64,000 bases of DNA from Dyella sp. M7H15-1 (GTDB lineage Bacteria; Pseudomonadota; Gammaproteobacteria; Xanthomonadales; Rhodanobacteraceae): contig NZ_CP035300.1 in the NCBI RefSeq assembly GCF_004114615.1, forward strand, positions 2,728,001 through 2,792,000, in the 5' to 3' direction. Both the position numbers and the translations under genes were made by a program. Position 1 is the first letter of the stretch, and the number at the start of each line of letters is the position of its first letter. The notes below the pieces were generated by a model. That model did no database searches. It worked only from the letters and a program-made list of their open reading frames with translations, and was not told the origin of the DNA. Below, in pieces: positions 47,530 through 56,694 of the stretch.

Positions 47530-48432
47530 TCAATGATCACGCTGCTGGATATGATCCGCCAGCCACAACAAGGGTTCCGCATGGCTGGAAATGCTGTGTG
47601 CCGCATCGCGTGCGGTATCGAACAAGGCATGGGCGCGCTGTTGCGCTTGCTCCAGGCCCAACAGCGATGGGAAGGTGGATTTGTACTGGGCCAGATCCTT
47701 GCCGGCCGTTTTGCCGAGCGTGGCGGTGTCGGCGATCTGGTCCAGCACGTCGTCCTGAATCTGGAAGGCCAAGCCGATGCAGCGGCCATAACGATCCAGT
47801 GCGTGGCGGATCACTTCCGATGCGTTGGCAGCGATGGTGGCGAGTTGGCAGGTCACCCGAATCAGGGCGCCAGTCTTGCGTGCGTGCAGCGATTCGAGCT
47901 GTGCAAGGGGCAGGGTAAGGTTTTCGGACGCCATGTCGACCGCTTGGCCACCCACCATGCCCAGTGAACCGGCAGCATGGGCGAGCGCGGTGATCATCTG
48001 CACCTTCTGCTCTGCATTCAGTGCGTTGGTCTTGGCGAGTGCCTCGAAAGCGGACGTCTGCAAGGCGTCGCCTACCAGAATCGCAGTGGCTTCGTCGTAA
48101 GCTTTGTGCACGGTGGGGCGGCCGCGGCGCAGGTCGTCGTTATCCATGCCGGGCAGGTCGTCATGCACCAGCGAATAGGCGTGAATCAATTCCACCGCGC
48201 AAGCGGCGGCATCCAGTTTTTCCGCAGCGACGCCCAATGTCTCGCCAGCAGCGTAGACCATCAGCGCCCGCAGGTGCTTGCCACCTTCGCAGGCGTAACG
48301 AAGCGCTTGGTGCAACCGCTCCGGATCGGTGGAAGCGGGCGGAAGAACGGTGTCCGTGGTGCGCGCCAGCCTGTGTAGATAAGCCGGTACGCGGGTGTCG
48401 AAGGCGGAAGCCTTGGTGGAAGTCAGACTCAT
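47530..48432 (-). CDS. ispA: Polyprenyl synthetase, probable farnesyl diphosphate synthase
   Basis: Condenses isopentenyl and dimethylallyl diphosphates to farnesyl diphosphate, the substrate of the squalene synthase encoded nearby. The 300-residue protein has the first Asp-rich motif DDLPGMDNDD, where four residues separate the Asp clusters as in bacterial FPP synthases, and the second in FQIQDDVLD. GGKHLRALMVY and KTGALIRV are also family blocks. ATG at 48432 is preceded by GGAT; the longer frame starts 18 bases earlier. Geranylgeranyl product length cannot be excluded. Confidence 0.9.
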   Translation of the reverse strand: MSLTSTKASAFDTRVPAYLHRLARTTDTVLPPASTDPERLHQALRYACEGGKHLRALMVYAAGETLGVAAEKLDAAACAVELIHAYSLVHDDLPGMDNDDLRRGRPTVHKAYDEATAILVGDALQTSAFEALAKTNALNAEQKVQMITALAHAAGSLGMVGGQAVDMASENLTLPLAQLESLHARKTGALIRVTCQLATIAANASEVIRHALDRYGRCIGLAFQIQDDVLDQIADTATLGKTAGKDLAQYKSTFPSLLGLEQAQQRAHALFDTARDAAHSISSHAEPLLWLADHIQQRDH

Positions 48433-48862
48433 GCAGGATCCGGGCAGCACGCAGGAATCTTAGGATTTTAACATTGCGGGCGGGTCGTTGCGCCGCTCAA
48501 GGGCGTGAGCCTCTCTCCCGCTGGGAGGGGGCTGCCATGAAACACACCGTGCCTCCGGATTCGTCGCCCTGTCCCTTGATCACATTTTCGTGCGTGCGAA
48601 ATGCGCGCTTTTTTGCTCGTCATTCCGGCGCAGGCCGGACGTTCTCCGCGCTGCGCGCTACGTCCGGCCTGCGCCGGGACGACGAGAGTGAGGCGAGTTT
48701 CATCATGACGGGTGCAGCGGAGCCGCATGACTGTTGGGGTGAGGGTGCGGTCAGCGTGCGAAAACAAAGACTTGTGCGAGAACTGAATCGCTCGCTTCGC
48801 CCGAACCCTCACCCGCCTGCCGGCACCCTCTCCCGAAGGGAGAGGGGTTCATTAACCAGATA
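48433..48862. other. Repeat-filled intergenic region
   Basis: No gene is seen in these 430 bases. It holds a long hairpin (48616-48686) and, at about 48800-48850, CCCTCACCCGCC ... CCCTCTCCCGAAGGGAGAGGGG, a member of the family found in aceF, lpd and hpnK. A partial copy lies near 48514-48530. Confidence 0.6.
48616..48686. repeat. Long palindromic repeat with 26-bp arms
   Basis: The arms 48616-48641 and 48661-48686 are reverse complements at 24 of 26 positions (CTCGTCATTCCGGCGCAGG and on), with a 19-base loop. It belongs to a third palindrome family in this window; a half-site like it is near 31879-31896. Confidence 0.75.
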
Positions 48863-50518
48863 TCAGGCCTCGCGATACCAGAGTAAGATCACACCCACTA
48901 GCATGAAGCAGATCGGCCAGACCCAACCGGCGATGCGTCCGCCGCGACCGGGCAGTCGCAGTTCCAGCCAGCGTGCCCAGCCTGCCGAAACGCCCGCCAG
49001 CGCCAGCGGCGTATGGGTGAGTTCGATCAACAGTTGATCTTTTACGTTGGAAATCTGGTGGTTGTGGGTCAGCAGCATCGCGCCACCTACTGATACCAGC
49101 AGCGGGAACACCAACGCTGCTTTCGCGCTGCGCAGACGCCCGGTGCGCACGGCCCATTCGAACAGGCCGAACAGCATGATCAGGGCCACGAAGAAGCGAT
49201 GCTGTGTCACCTCCACGTCGCGCCAGGCCACCCAGAACCCTTCGTTGCCCATCGGCCACACTTCGGGATCGGATCGCACCAACAGGAATCCGGCCATCAG
49301 CAGGAACAGCAGTGGCCAGTGTTTGAGCCATCCCACGCCGGCGCGATGGAGCAAGGCCAGGAAACCGATCAGCAAGACGAAGATGCCGGCCCAGTGATGG
49401 TTGTATTCCGACCAGGCTATGTCATCGGCATTGCGCGGCGGCAGTACACCGGAACCGGGCACATTGGCCTGTGCGGCAACTTGGCCGCGCTGTTGTGCTT
49501 GCGTATCCAACCGTGCCTGCATTTGCGAGATCGCGAGTTTGTCGTGATCCGGGGAGGTCAAGCGTGGCCATGCTGGGGCATTGCGCACGGCTATTTCGTG
49601 CAAGGTCACGCGATCGGTGCTGAGGTCAACGGCTGGCGGCACCGAGGTCAGCGACGCCGCCGCGAAGAAGAGGGTGAAGCCGATGCCGATTTCCACTTCG
49701 GCGAAGCGGCGCATGCGGATGACCGAAGCATCCTGATTCTTGCGCAACCGTTCGGTGACCATCAGGTTGCCGGCGCCTAGTGCCAGCAGTGCAAGGAACA
49801 TCGCGATCTTCGCGCCCACCATCACGCCGTAGGCGGTGCCATAGAAACCTTGCCAGTTGCCGATGTAGAAGAAGCTCATCACCGCACCGGAAATCACGAT
49901 GCTGGTCACGCCGATCATCGACATGCGCGAGAAGCGTGCACCTACCAGGCGCCAGCTGTGGGCATCGTGCAACCGTCCCAGCGCCAATACGAAGCATGGG
50001 ATCGCGCCCACCCAGATCGCTGCGCCAAATTGATGCAACCCTTCGACGAACAGCAGCAGCACGTTGTCGTCCAGGCGTGCATACGCGTGCGTGGTGAAGG
50101 TGGCCGCGGTCAGTTCGGCCGCACCGATCAAAAGGGGCAGTACGGCCGCCAGCGAGCGGGTGGCAACGCGCTGGCCCAGGCAGGGAATCAGCAGCAGCGC
50201 GCAAAGCATCTTGACCGTGCCGGCGATGGCGAACGGTGCCTGCATGACGTCAAGAAAACCAAGGTCGACGGTGGACATCACCACCGCGATTTGCAAGCCC
50301 ACGCCGGTCATTTCGGCGAGGATCAGGCCGATGGCGCTATAGAGGGTGAGGCGCGTCACGCGCCGTTCCAGGTCGTCTCCCTGGGTAATCAGGTGCGTAA
50401 AGGGGCGTGCCAGGAATACCAGAAACAAAATGCCACCCAGCATCATCGACTGCGCGATGATGGTGACGCCGTGCAGGATAATGCTGAGGTAGCCGAAAAT
50501 GTCGACGAGAAGTTCCAC
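48863..50518 (-). CDS. copD: CopD-domain copper resistance membrane protein
   Basis: A 551-residue polytopic inner-membrane protein with about a dozen hydrophobic spans and a long periplasmic loop (about 300-365). The N-terminal half contains the CopD domain features (GLHQFGAAIWVGAIPCFVLAL; conserved His and Met in membrane spans such as HGVTIIAQSMMLGG). It is thought to move copper with CopC. copC lies directly upstream on the same strand, separated by a palindrome pair, so the two form a unit. The C-terminal half has further helices with His residues not assignable to a known domain. Confidence 0.82.
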   Translation of the reverse strand: MELLVDIFGYLSIILHGVTIIAQSMMLGGILFLVFLARPFTHLITQGDDLERRVTRLTLYSAIGLILAEMTGVGLQIAVVMSTVDLGFLDVMQAPFAIAGTVKMLCALLLIPCLGQRVATRSLAAVLPLLIGAAELTAATFTTHAYARLDDNVLLLFVEGLHQFGAAIWVGAIPCFVLALGRLHDAHSWRLVGARFSRMSMIGVTSIVISGAVMSFFYIGNWQGFYGTAYGVMVGAKIAMFLALLALGAGNLMVTERLRKNQDASVIRMRRFAEVEIGIGFTLFFAAASLTSVPPAVDLSTDRVTLHEIAVRNAPAWPRLTSPDHDKLAISQMQARLDTQAQQRGQVAAQANVPGSGVLPPRNADDIAWSEYNHHWAGIFVLLIGFLALLHRAGVGWLKHWPLLFLLMAGFLLVRSDPEVWPMGNEGFWVAWRDVEVTQHRFFVALIMLFGLFEWAVRTGRLRSAKAALVFPLLVSVGGAMLLTHNHQISNVKDQLLIELTHTPLALAGVSAGWARWLELRLPGRGGRIAGWVWPICFMLVGVILLWYREA

Positions 50519-50537
50519 GGAAGGGACTTAGGAAAGG

Positions 50538-50611
50538 CGTAGGTTGGGGTGCAAACCCCAACGTGGCAGGTGTTCAAGCATGGCGATGTTGGGGTTTGCA
50601 CCCCAACCTAC
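50538..50611. repeat. Inverted pair of palindromes (REPIN-like)
   Basis: CGTAGGTTGGGGTGCAAACC (50538 on) recurs in opposite orientation ending at 50611, and each copy is itself a hairpin (GTTGGGGT/ACCCCAAC, 50543-50561 and 50588-50607). Two inverted REP copies around a short spacer is the REPIN layout. It lies between copC and copD and may stabilise or attenuate the message. Confidence 0.8.
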
Positions 50612-50613
50612 GG

Positions 50614-50979
50614 TTATGGCGTCACCGTAAACGGCACGTCGCCGCGCGTGATATGACCATCGAGCGCCAGCGCCTGCCAGCGGATTGTGTACGTGCCTGG
50701 CGTTAGGTCCGCGTGGGTATCCAGTTCGTTCGGTTTGGTGTTGTTGGCGGCGATGGTCAACACGGTTTCGCTCTTGTCTTCCTTTACCAGGACGATGCGC
50801 GAACGGTGTTGGTCGATCTTGCTGTTGTACGTGAACACCATGTCGACATGGCCGGCGCTCACCGTGTCGTTGAGCTTGGGCGTGCTGTCGATGAGGATGG
50901 CGTGTGCCGAAGCGGACAGGCTGGCTACAGTGCAGGCTGCGGCAATCAGGAAGGTTCCAAAATGATGACGCAGGGACAT
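50614..50979 (-). CDS. copC: CopC-domain periplasmic copper-binding protein
   Basis: A 121-residue exported beta-sandwich protein. After signal cleavage at ASA, the mature chain begins with His26 (HAILIDSTPKLNDTV), the N-terminal Cu(II) ligand of CopC. The C-terminal DGHITRGDVPFTV supplies His109, and Asp/His in DTHADL may complete the site. Only the Cu(II) site is evident; the Met-rich Cu(I) site of longer CopC proteins is absent. It would bind copper in the periplasm for CopD. Confidence 0.87.
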   Translation of the reverse strand: MSLRHHFGTFLIAAACTVASLSASAHAILIDSTPKLNDTVSAGHVDMVFTYNSKIDQHRSRIVLVKEDKSETVLTIAANNTKPNELDTHADLTPGTYTIRWQALALDGHITRGDVPFTVTP

Positions 50980-51031
50980 CAGGCGGTTCTCCAGTAGGGC
51001 ATGGTCGTAAGGGTGGCGATGCGAATGGCGT

Positions 51032-51769
51032 TCACGATGGCCAGGCCAGCGCCGGCCCCGCTGCCTTGGCGGCGGCGTGCAGTGCTTGGGTGGCGTGTTG
51101 CATGCGTGAGTATAGTCGGGGCAGGTCGGCCAGTAGCGATGGATGGCGGCACAGCATGGCCATCAGGCGGAGGGTGCGAGCGCGGCCCCATGCATCCACG
51201 CTGTTGCTCAATGCGGTGGGAATGGTGTCGCTGGCTTCGTCGACGATAGCGCGCAGCACTAGCAAGGGTAGTTTGCGTTCACGCGCTACTGCAGCGACGG
51301 CCGCGCTTTCCATATCCACAGCGAGTGCGCCATGTTGCTTGTGCGCGGCCGATTTGTCAGCGGCGGTCAACAGCGGGTTTTGCACGCTGAGCAGTGAGCC
51401 GTGCATGTGTAGCGGCGGGCGAATCGACATCAATCGTTCTTGCAGGCGCGTTTGCCAGCGTGCATCTGCGGCGTAGGTGCGGCCGTTTTCGTCGAGGATA
51501 TGTTCCGGGCAGAACAGCGAACCGTTAGGCAGACGTTCGTCCAAGGCGCCAGCCACCCCGAACACGGCCAAGGCGCTTGCGCCCGCGTTCGCCAGCCCTT
51601 GCGCAGCACGGCGTGCGGCAGCCGGACCCATGCCGCTAAGCCACAGTGCGGATTGCTCTGCGAGCGGCGCTATGCGATTGGGTTGTACTGGATGCGATGT
51701 CAGCGCCTGGGCTTCCGCGAGCAGCGCCACCACCACGCCCGTTGCGCGCAGGGCGGTGCGCTCGTTCAA
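51032..51769 (-). CDS. hpnG: Hopanoid-associated nucleoside phosphorylase HpnG
   Basis: In hopanoid synthesis HpnG removes adenine from adenosylhopane to give ribosylhopane. The 245-residue protein has the phosphorylase-fold blocks GMGPAAARRAAQ, FGVAGAL, AVDMESAAVA with the ribose-binding Met-Glu, and VDEASD with the base-contacting Asp. Start is taken as TTG at 51769, overlapping the stop of the cyclase gene (TTGA), which keeps the family start VVVALLAEA close. HpnH, which makes adenosylhopane, is not in the window and should be elsewhere. Confidence 0.85.
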   Translation of the reverse strand: MNERTALRATGVVVALLAEAQALTSHPVQPNRIAPLAEQSALWLSGMGPAAARRAAQGLANAGASALAVFGVAGALDERLPNGSLFCPEHILDENGRTYAADARWQTRLQERLMSIRPPLHMHGSLLSVQNPLLTAADKSAAHKQHGALAVDMESAAVAAVARERKLPLLVLRAIVDEASDTIPTALSNSVDAWGRARTLRLMAMLCRHPSLLADLPRLYSRMQHATQALHAAAKAAGPALAWPS

Positions 51770-53748
51770 GCCACGGCCGACTGTGTCAGTTGCCGATAAC
51801 GGGCCAGCGCCCACAGTGGGAAGTAAGCGGTATAGCCGTGGTACTTGAGGTAGTACACACGCGGGAAACCGGGCGCATTGTGCGAGGGGTGATACCACAA
51901 ACCTTCCAGCGTGCCACGAGTTTGCTGGTTGGCCAGCAGGAAGGCGATGCCACGCTCGACCGAATCGGACTGCGTTTCGCCCATGGCGAGCTGCGCGAGC
52001 AGCGCCCAGGCGGTCGTTTGCGGCGTGCTGACACCATGCTGGGTGCCGCGCAACGCTGCATCGATATAGCTGTCGTTGGTTTCGCCCCAGCCGCCATCGG
52101 TGTTCTGGCGCGAGCGCAGCCATGCGATGGCCTTGCGCAGATACGCTTGACGAGGATCTTCGCCTGCCAGCGCCAGGCCCGCCAGTACGCTCCAGGTGCC
52201 GTAGATGTAATTACTGCCCCAACGACCCCACCAGCTACCGTCTTCGAGCTGGGTGGCGCGCAGGTAATCGATGGCGCGGCGGAGACTTTCCTGGTCTTGC
52301 GGACGTGCGAGCACGCCCAGTGCGGCGACCACGCGGCCGGACACGTCTTCGGTCGGCGGATCGAGCAGTGCGCCGTGGTCGGCGAACGGAATAGCGTTGA
52401 GGCGATAGTGCGTATTGTTGGCATCGAAGGCGGCAAAGCCACCATTCTTCGACTGCAATCCGATCATCCAGTCCGCGGCGCGATCGGTATTGACACGATG
52501 GCGTCCCGATTCACCACGACGGCGATCCTGGATATGCAGCAAGGCCGCGGCGACAGCGGTGTCATCGATATCCGGATAGTACGCATTGTTGTACTGGAAG
52601 GCCCAGCCGCCGGGCGGAAGACTCGGAGCTTGTGCTGCCCAGTCGCCCTTGAGCTCGAACTCCTGCTTGGATGCTAGCCAGTCGGTGGATCGGGCAATAG
52701 CATCCTGCGTGACCGCATCGTCGCTGGTGTGCATCAGTGCTAGGGCGCTCCACAGCGTATCCCAGATCGGCGATACGCAAGGTTGACAGTACGCCGAGCC
52801 ATCGTCGCGATGCACCACCAGCTTTTGGATGGAGCGCAGGCAGGTCTGGCGAACGGGGTGATCCTTCGGGTAGTCCAGCAGTTTCAGCACTTCCAGGCAG
52901 TTGACCATCGGCGGGAAAATCGCGCCAATGCCATCCTCACCGTTCATGCGTGGTAGGAACCAGGCAACGGCTTTGTCGATGGCGCGCTGGCGCAGCTTCT
53001 TCGGGATGAGCGGATCGGCGCAGCGGCCGATTTTGTCGAGCGCGAGGAAGGTGCGGTTCAGCAGTCCTCCGCGAATGAAGTAGCGATGTTCCTGATCCGG
53101 CGGTATGACGAACAATTCGCGAATGTGGATCTTGCGCGGATTGGCCGCTTTTGCCTTCAGCGAGCAAAGAATGGTGAGCGGCACCAGTGTGGTTCGCGCC
53201 CAGTACGACATTTTTTCGATATGAAACGGAAACCAGCGCGGCAGCAGCATGATTTCGACCGGCACGTACGGCGTGGCACGCCAGGGTACCTGTTGGAACA
53301 GGGCTAGCAGGATGCGCGTGAACACGTTGGCCTTTGCCGCGCCGCCGAGTGCAAGGACGGCCTTGCGCGCGATGCGCATGTGCTCGGCCTCGGGGTCGTC
53401 GCCCGTGGCCTTGAGCGCGAAATACGCTTTCACCGTGCACGACAGGTCGATGTCGCCGCCGTGATATTGCGACCAGCCACCGTGCGTATGCTTGACTTGC
53501 GTGTCACGCAGGTAGCGCGCCATCTTTTCCTGCAGCACATCGTCGATGTCATCCATGAAATGCATCATCAGGATGTATTCGGCGGTGATGGTGGCATCGG
53601 ACTCCAGCTCGAAGCACCAGTGCCCGTCTTGGTGCTGGCGGGCCAGCAGGGCGGCGCGGCCACGTTCGATGGCGGCGTTCAGCCCGCTGGTTTCAGCAGT
53701 CTGGAAAAGATCGTTGACGGCGGCGGCGTTGGGCGTCGAAGCATTCAT
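51766..53748 (-). CDS. shc: Squalene-hopene cyclase
   Basis: Cyclises squalene to hopene/hopanol at the inner membrane. The 660-residue protein has the protonating DxDD motif as DIDD in YYPDIDDTAV, near residue 392, and several QW repeats (QDGHWCFELE, QLEDGSWWGRWG, QNTDGGWGE). Its ATG overlaps the squalene synthase stop by four bases and its stop overlaps hpnG, giving a tightly coupled sqs-shc-hpnG unit. It is also called hpnF. Confidence 0.95.
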   Translation of the reverse strand: MNASTPNAAAVNDLFQTAETSGLNAAIERGRAALLARQHQDGHWCFELESDATITAEYILMMHFMDDIDDVLQEKMARYLRDTQVKHTHGGWSQYHGGDIDLSCTVKAYFALKATGDDPEAEHMRIARKAVLALGGAAKANVFTRILLALFQQVPWRATPYVPVEIMLLPRWFPFHIEKMSYWARTTLVPLTILCSLKAKAANPRKIHIRELFVIPPDQEHRYFIRGGLLNRTFLALDKIGRCADPLIPKKLRQRAIDKAVAWFLPRMNGEDGIGAIFPPMVNCLEVLKLLDYPKDHPVRQTCLRSIQKLVVHRDDGSAYCQPCVSPIWDTLWSALALMHTSDDAVTQDAIARSTDWLASKQEFELKGDWAAQAPSLPPGGWAFQYNNAYYPDIDDTAVAAALLHIQDRRRGESGRHRVNTDRAADWMIGLQSKNGGFAAFDANNTHYRLNAIPFADHGALLDPPTEDVSGRVVAALGVLARPQDQESLRRAIDYLRATQLEDGSWWGRWGSNYIYGTWSVLAGLALAGEDPRQAYLRKAIAWLRSRQNTDGGWGETNDSYIDAALRGTQHGVSTPQTTAWALLAQLAMGETQSDSVERGIAFLLANQQTRGTLEGLWYHPSHNAPGFPRVYYLKYHGYTAYFPLWALARYRQLTQSAVA

Positions 53749-54920
53749 CGGTGGTGCACTTCCTGTGCTTTGGTCGTTTCAAGCCAGGCGACGTCGGCAA
53801 TATGCGGGATGGAGCGCTTGGGCCAGGTGCGTGCAGGGAGGGATGGCTCGCTCCATTCGGCGGTTAATGGGGTAAGCGGCAGGCCACGCGCGATGCGCTT
53901 GAACAGCCAGCGCAAGGCGCCGTTGGACTTGCCGAAGATGCGTGTAAACAGGATGGTGCGTGCGACGGCCTTGCGCGAAATCTTGATCTGCGTGCCGGCG
54001 GAGAAATCCAGGTTGTTCTGCAGGTTGCGCAAGGTCAGCACCGCCATGCCGATCGCCCACAGGCAGAAACGGCGAACCCCAGCATGCTTGCCCGGAATCA
54101 GCAGCGTGTAATCAAGCGCCTGGCGCAGATGCGCATGCGCAATGCCGACCAGTTCCGACATGGTGGCGGCATAGCCGGCGTTCTGCTTGCCTGATTTCAG
54201 GTCGATCAGTTTCACGCCATGACGCGCGAACATATCCTGCGGCAACCAACAGACGCCGCGCGTGCGATCTTCCCATTGATCCTTGAGGATGTTGGTCATC
54301 TGCAGGCCCTGGCCGAACGACACGGCCAAGCGCAGCATGCTATTGCGATGTGGCGTCAGTGCCGGTTCGAAATCGACGAACAACTCGGTCAGCATCTCGC
54401 CGACGACACCGGCCACGCAATAGCAGTAGCGATCCAAATCGTGCAGCGTGGCAAGACCTTGCAGACCGGCTTTACGCTGAAACTCGTGCATGCCGTGTGA
54501 CATGATCTTCAGGCATTTCACGATGGATGCCCGCTGCGGTGGCTGGAGGGCGCGCGTCACCTGTAGCACTAGCGGGAGCTGGCGCATGAGATCGCGCTCG
54601 GCTTCCAGCGTTTCGTTCGATAGCAAGGGCGCGATGTCATCGGCCACGTTCTGCGGGTCGATGTCGCCGGTGACCGCATCAATAAAGGCATTTTCGAATG
54701 AACACTTCTGTTCGGCCGACAGGGCGGGCTCGTCCTCGATGGTGTCAGCGATACGACAAAGCAGATAAGCGTTCGCCACCGCACGCCGCAGCTCGGGCGG
54801 AAGCTGCGGGATGGTCAGCGCAAAAGTCCGTGACACCTTCGGCAGGATCGCGTCCTGATAGGTGTTGGCCTCATCGCTTCCGGCTGGGCCGGTGGCATTG
54901 TGGAATTCGATCATTGGCAT
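53745..54920 (-). CDS. Squalene synthase (farnesyl-diphosphate farnesyltransferase)
   Basis: Joins two farnesyl diphosphates head-to-head to squalene. The 391-residue protein has Asp-rich motif 1 DTIED (residues 59-63) and the central YCYCVAGVVGEMLTELF. Motif 2 is in NILKDQWED, near residue 213. Its length and motifs resemble the one-enzyme, NADPH-dependent squalene synthases of eukaryotes and Methylococcus rather than the three-gene HpnC/HpnD/HpnE route, whose genes are not seen here. It starts the coupled operon sqs-shc-hpnG. ATG at 54920 follows GGGGATTGAGG. Confidence 0.88.
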   Translation of the reverse strand: MPMIEFHNATGPAGSDEANTYQDAILPKVSRTFALTIPQLPPELRRAVANAYLLCRIADTIEDEPALSAEQKCSFENAFIDAVTGDIDPQNVADDIAPLLSNETLEAERDLMRQLPLVLQVTRALQPPQRASIVKCLKIMSHGMHEFQRKAGLQGLATLHDLDRYCYCVAGVVGEMLTELFVDFEPALTPHRNSMLRLAVSFGQGLQMTNILKDQWEDRTRGVCWLPQDMFARHGVKLIDLKSGKQNAGYAATMSELVGIAHAHLRQALDYTLLIPGKHAGVRRFCLWAIGMAVLTLRNLQNNLDFSAGTQIKISRKAVARTILFTRIFGKSNGALRWLFKRIARGLPLTPLTAEWSEPSLPARTWPKRSIPHIADVAWLETTKAQEVHHR

Positions 54921-55185
54921 GCCTCAATCCCCGGAATTATGACATACCCATACGGATGCGCATTTGGAATGCCGGCATGGATTGAAGTTCCCAGGTCCCA
55001 TGGGGATCGGTTTGGCGAACGCTCACGCTTACTGGCTTTGGGCTGGCGGGGTGCGGTTGGCATCCCGATATGCTGAAGCAGCAGACGGTTTTCGTCCATA
55101 ATCGCGTGATGACGACTTTCATTTTTTGGAATGCGCCAGCCATCGCGCAGACTGTGCCACTGTCAGCATTCGTGGCGGTTTCACG

Positions 55186-56166
55186 GTGAGGGTGCTGGTC
55201 ACCGGAGCCACCGGTTTTGTCGGTTCGGCCGTCGCCCGCCATGTGTTGCGTGGCGGGCACAAGGTACGGGTGCTGGCACGTTCGGGGTCTGATCGTCGCA
55301 ACCTGCAGGGGCTTGATGTGGAAGTGGTCGAGGGTGACCTGACCCAGGCCGCATCCCTACTACCGGCCTGTGATGACTGCGATGCATTGTTCCATGTGGC
55401 CGCGGATTATCGCTTGTGGGCGCCCGATCCGGGCGAACTTTACCGCGCCAATGTCGACGGCACGCGCTCGATTCTGGAAGCTGCGCGAAAGGTGGGTGTG
55501 CCACGCATCGTCTACACCAGCAGTGTGGCCACCTTGGGTATTCCCAAGGATGGCACGCCAGGCAGCGAGAGCACGCCGGTCTCGTTGAATGACATGATCG
55601 GCCACTATAAGCGCTCGAAATTCCTGGCCGAAGAAGTGGCCCGGCAATTTGCGGCGGAAGGTTTGCCGGTGGTGATCGTCAACCCTTCCACGCCGATCGG
55701 GCCGCATGACATCAAGCCCACGCCGACGGGGCGTGTGGTGCGTGATGCGATGGCCGGGCGGCTGCCTGCCTACGTCGATACCGGGCTCAACATCGTGCAT
55801 GTGGAAGACGTGGCCCACGGGCATTGGCTTGCCTTTGAGCGTGGCGTGGTGGGCGAGCGCTACATTCTCGGTGGCTTCAATATGAGCCTGCGCGAAGTAC
55901 TCACCGAGATCGCCGATATCGTTGGACGTTCGCCGCCCAAAGTGCGACTACCGCATGCGGTGGTGATGCCGATTGCGTATGCGTCTGAAGCCTGGGCGCG
56001 CCTTACTGGCATGAATCCGATCGCCACGGTGGAGGAAGTGCGCATGTCGAAGAAGCGCATGTTCTTCACCAGTGCGAAGGCGCAGCATGAACTGGGTTAC
56101 ACGGTGCGTCCGGCAAGACAGGCGTTGGAAGATGCGGTGCGGTGGTTTGGTGGACAAAAGGCATGA
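55186..56166 (+). CDS. hpnA: Hopanoid-associated sugar epimerase HpnA
   Basis: An NAD-dependent SDR-type epimerase/dehydratase found in hopanoid loci. The 326-residue protein begins with the Rossmann motif VTGATGFVG. It has the Tyr-x-x-x-Lys pair in HYKRSKFLAE and closes with RPARQALEDAVRWF. Start is taken as GTG 55186, directly before the Rossmann strand; an ATG at 55126 is possible. It faces away from the sqs operon across a 265-base region likely to carry both promoters. The final 23 bases of the conserved tail are repeated at 57865-57887 beyond the type VI cassette. Confidence 0.9.
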   Translation: MRVLVTGATGFVGSAVARHVLRGGHKVRVLARSGSDRRNLQGLDVEVVEGDLTQAASLLPACDDCDALFHVAADYRLWAPDPGELYRANVDGTRSILEAARKVGVPRIVYTSSVATLGIPKDGTPGSESTPVSLNDMIGHYKRSKFLAEEVARQFAAEGLPVVIVNPSTPIGPHDIKPTPTGRVVRDAMAGRLPAYVDTGLNIVHVEDVAHGHWLAFERGVVGERYILGGFNMSLREVLTEIADIVGRSPPKVRLPHAVVMPIAYASEAWARLTGMNPIATVEEVRMSKKRMFFTSAKAQHELGYTVRPARQALEDAVRWFGGQKA

Positions 56167-56181
56167 TTTTTGACGATGGAT

Positions 56182-56694
56182 TCAACTTCTTTGCTCGTCC
56201 TTTATGCGGCGTAGGTAGCAAGCAATGGATTCCACCAAGAATGCTGCAATAAGCAGCGCAAGAATGAGGGCTGTGAAAAATAATATATTGGCGGCCTCAT
56301 CCGGTGTTGTTTCTTCAAATCCAAGCTTCTTAAACAGTTCCATTGCTTTCCACTTGATTTCGAAGTGGTCCAATTGATTCGAAACGGGGGCTAAGAAAAA
56401 AGCGGCAATAACAATTGAAATTATGGTTTTTGATATAAAGGCTATTGCGCTCATGTCATTTTTCTTAATAAATACCAGCCTTCTTTGCTCGATCGAAATT
56501 TTCCGCTTGTAACTTATCCACCACGTTGCGTAAGAAAAAAATATTATGGATGGAACAGTGAGCGCGGCGACTGCGCCATACGTACCCTGCGTTGCGTCGC
56601 CGTTGCTTAGGAAATAAATAATTTCTATTGCTGCCGCATAGCCTGTCAAAGCGGACAAAGTCGCACTAATCGAAAAGAGCAGTGATGCCTTCAC
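56182..56694 (-). CDS. Four-helix membrane protein, probable immunity protein of the DUF2778 effector
   Basis: A 170-residue AT-rich gene encoding a protein with helices at about 4-28, 39-62, 83-104 and 133-160. The positive-inside rule puts the KRKISIEQRR loop in the cytoplasm and a 28-residue acidic/basic loop (about 105-132) in the periplasm. It begins with GTG inside the effector's stop (TAGTG), so it is made in step with it. A membrane protein exposed to the periplasm, directly downstream of a peptidoglycan-targeting effector, is the expected immunity partner. No sequence family is recognised; the role is from context. Confidence 0.65.
   Translation of the reverse strand: MKASLLFSISATLSALTGYAAAIEIIYFLSNGDATQGTYGAVAALTVPSIIFFSYATWWISYKRKISIEQRRLVFIKKNDMSAIAFISKTIISIVIAAFFLAPVSNQLDHFEIKWKAMELFKKLGFEETTPDEAANILFFTALILALLIAAFLVESIACYLRRIKDEQRS

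Noticed and set aside
48468-48812. 114-codon frame containing VVPAQAGRSAQRGERPACAG
   Set aside because: This peptide is the typical translation of a palindromic repeat, and the region is otherwise non-coding.
54937-55301. Minus-strand frames upstream of the squalene synthase
   Set aside because: They lie in the divergent promoter region and overlap the hpnA start; no motif or ribosome site supports them.
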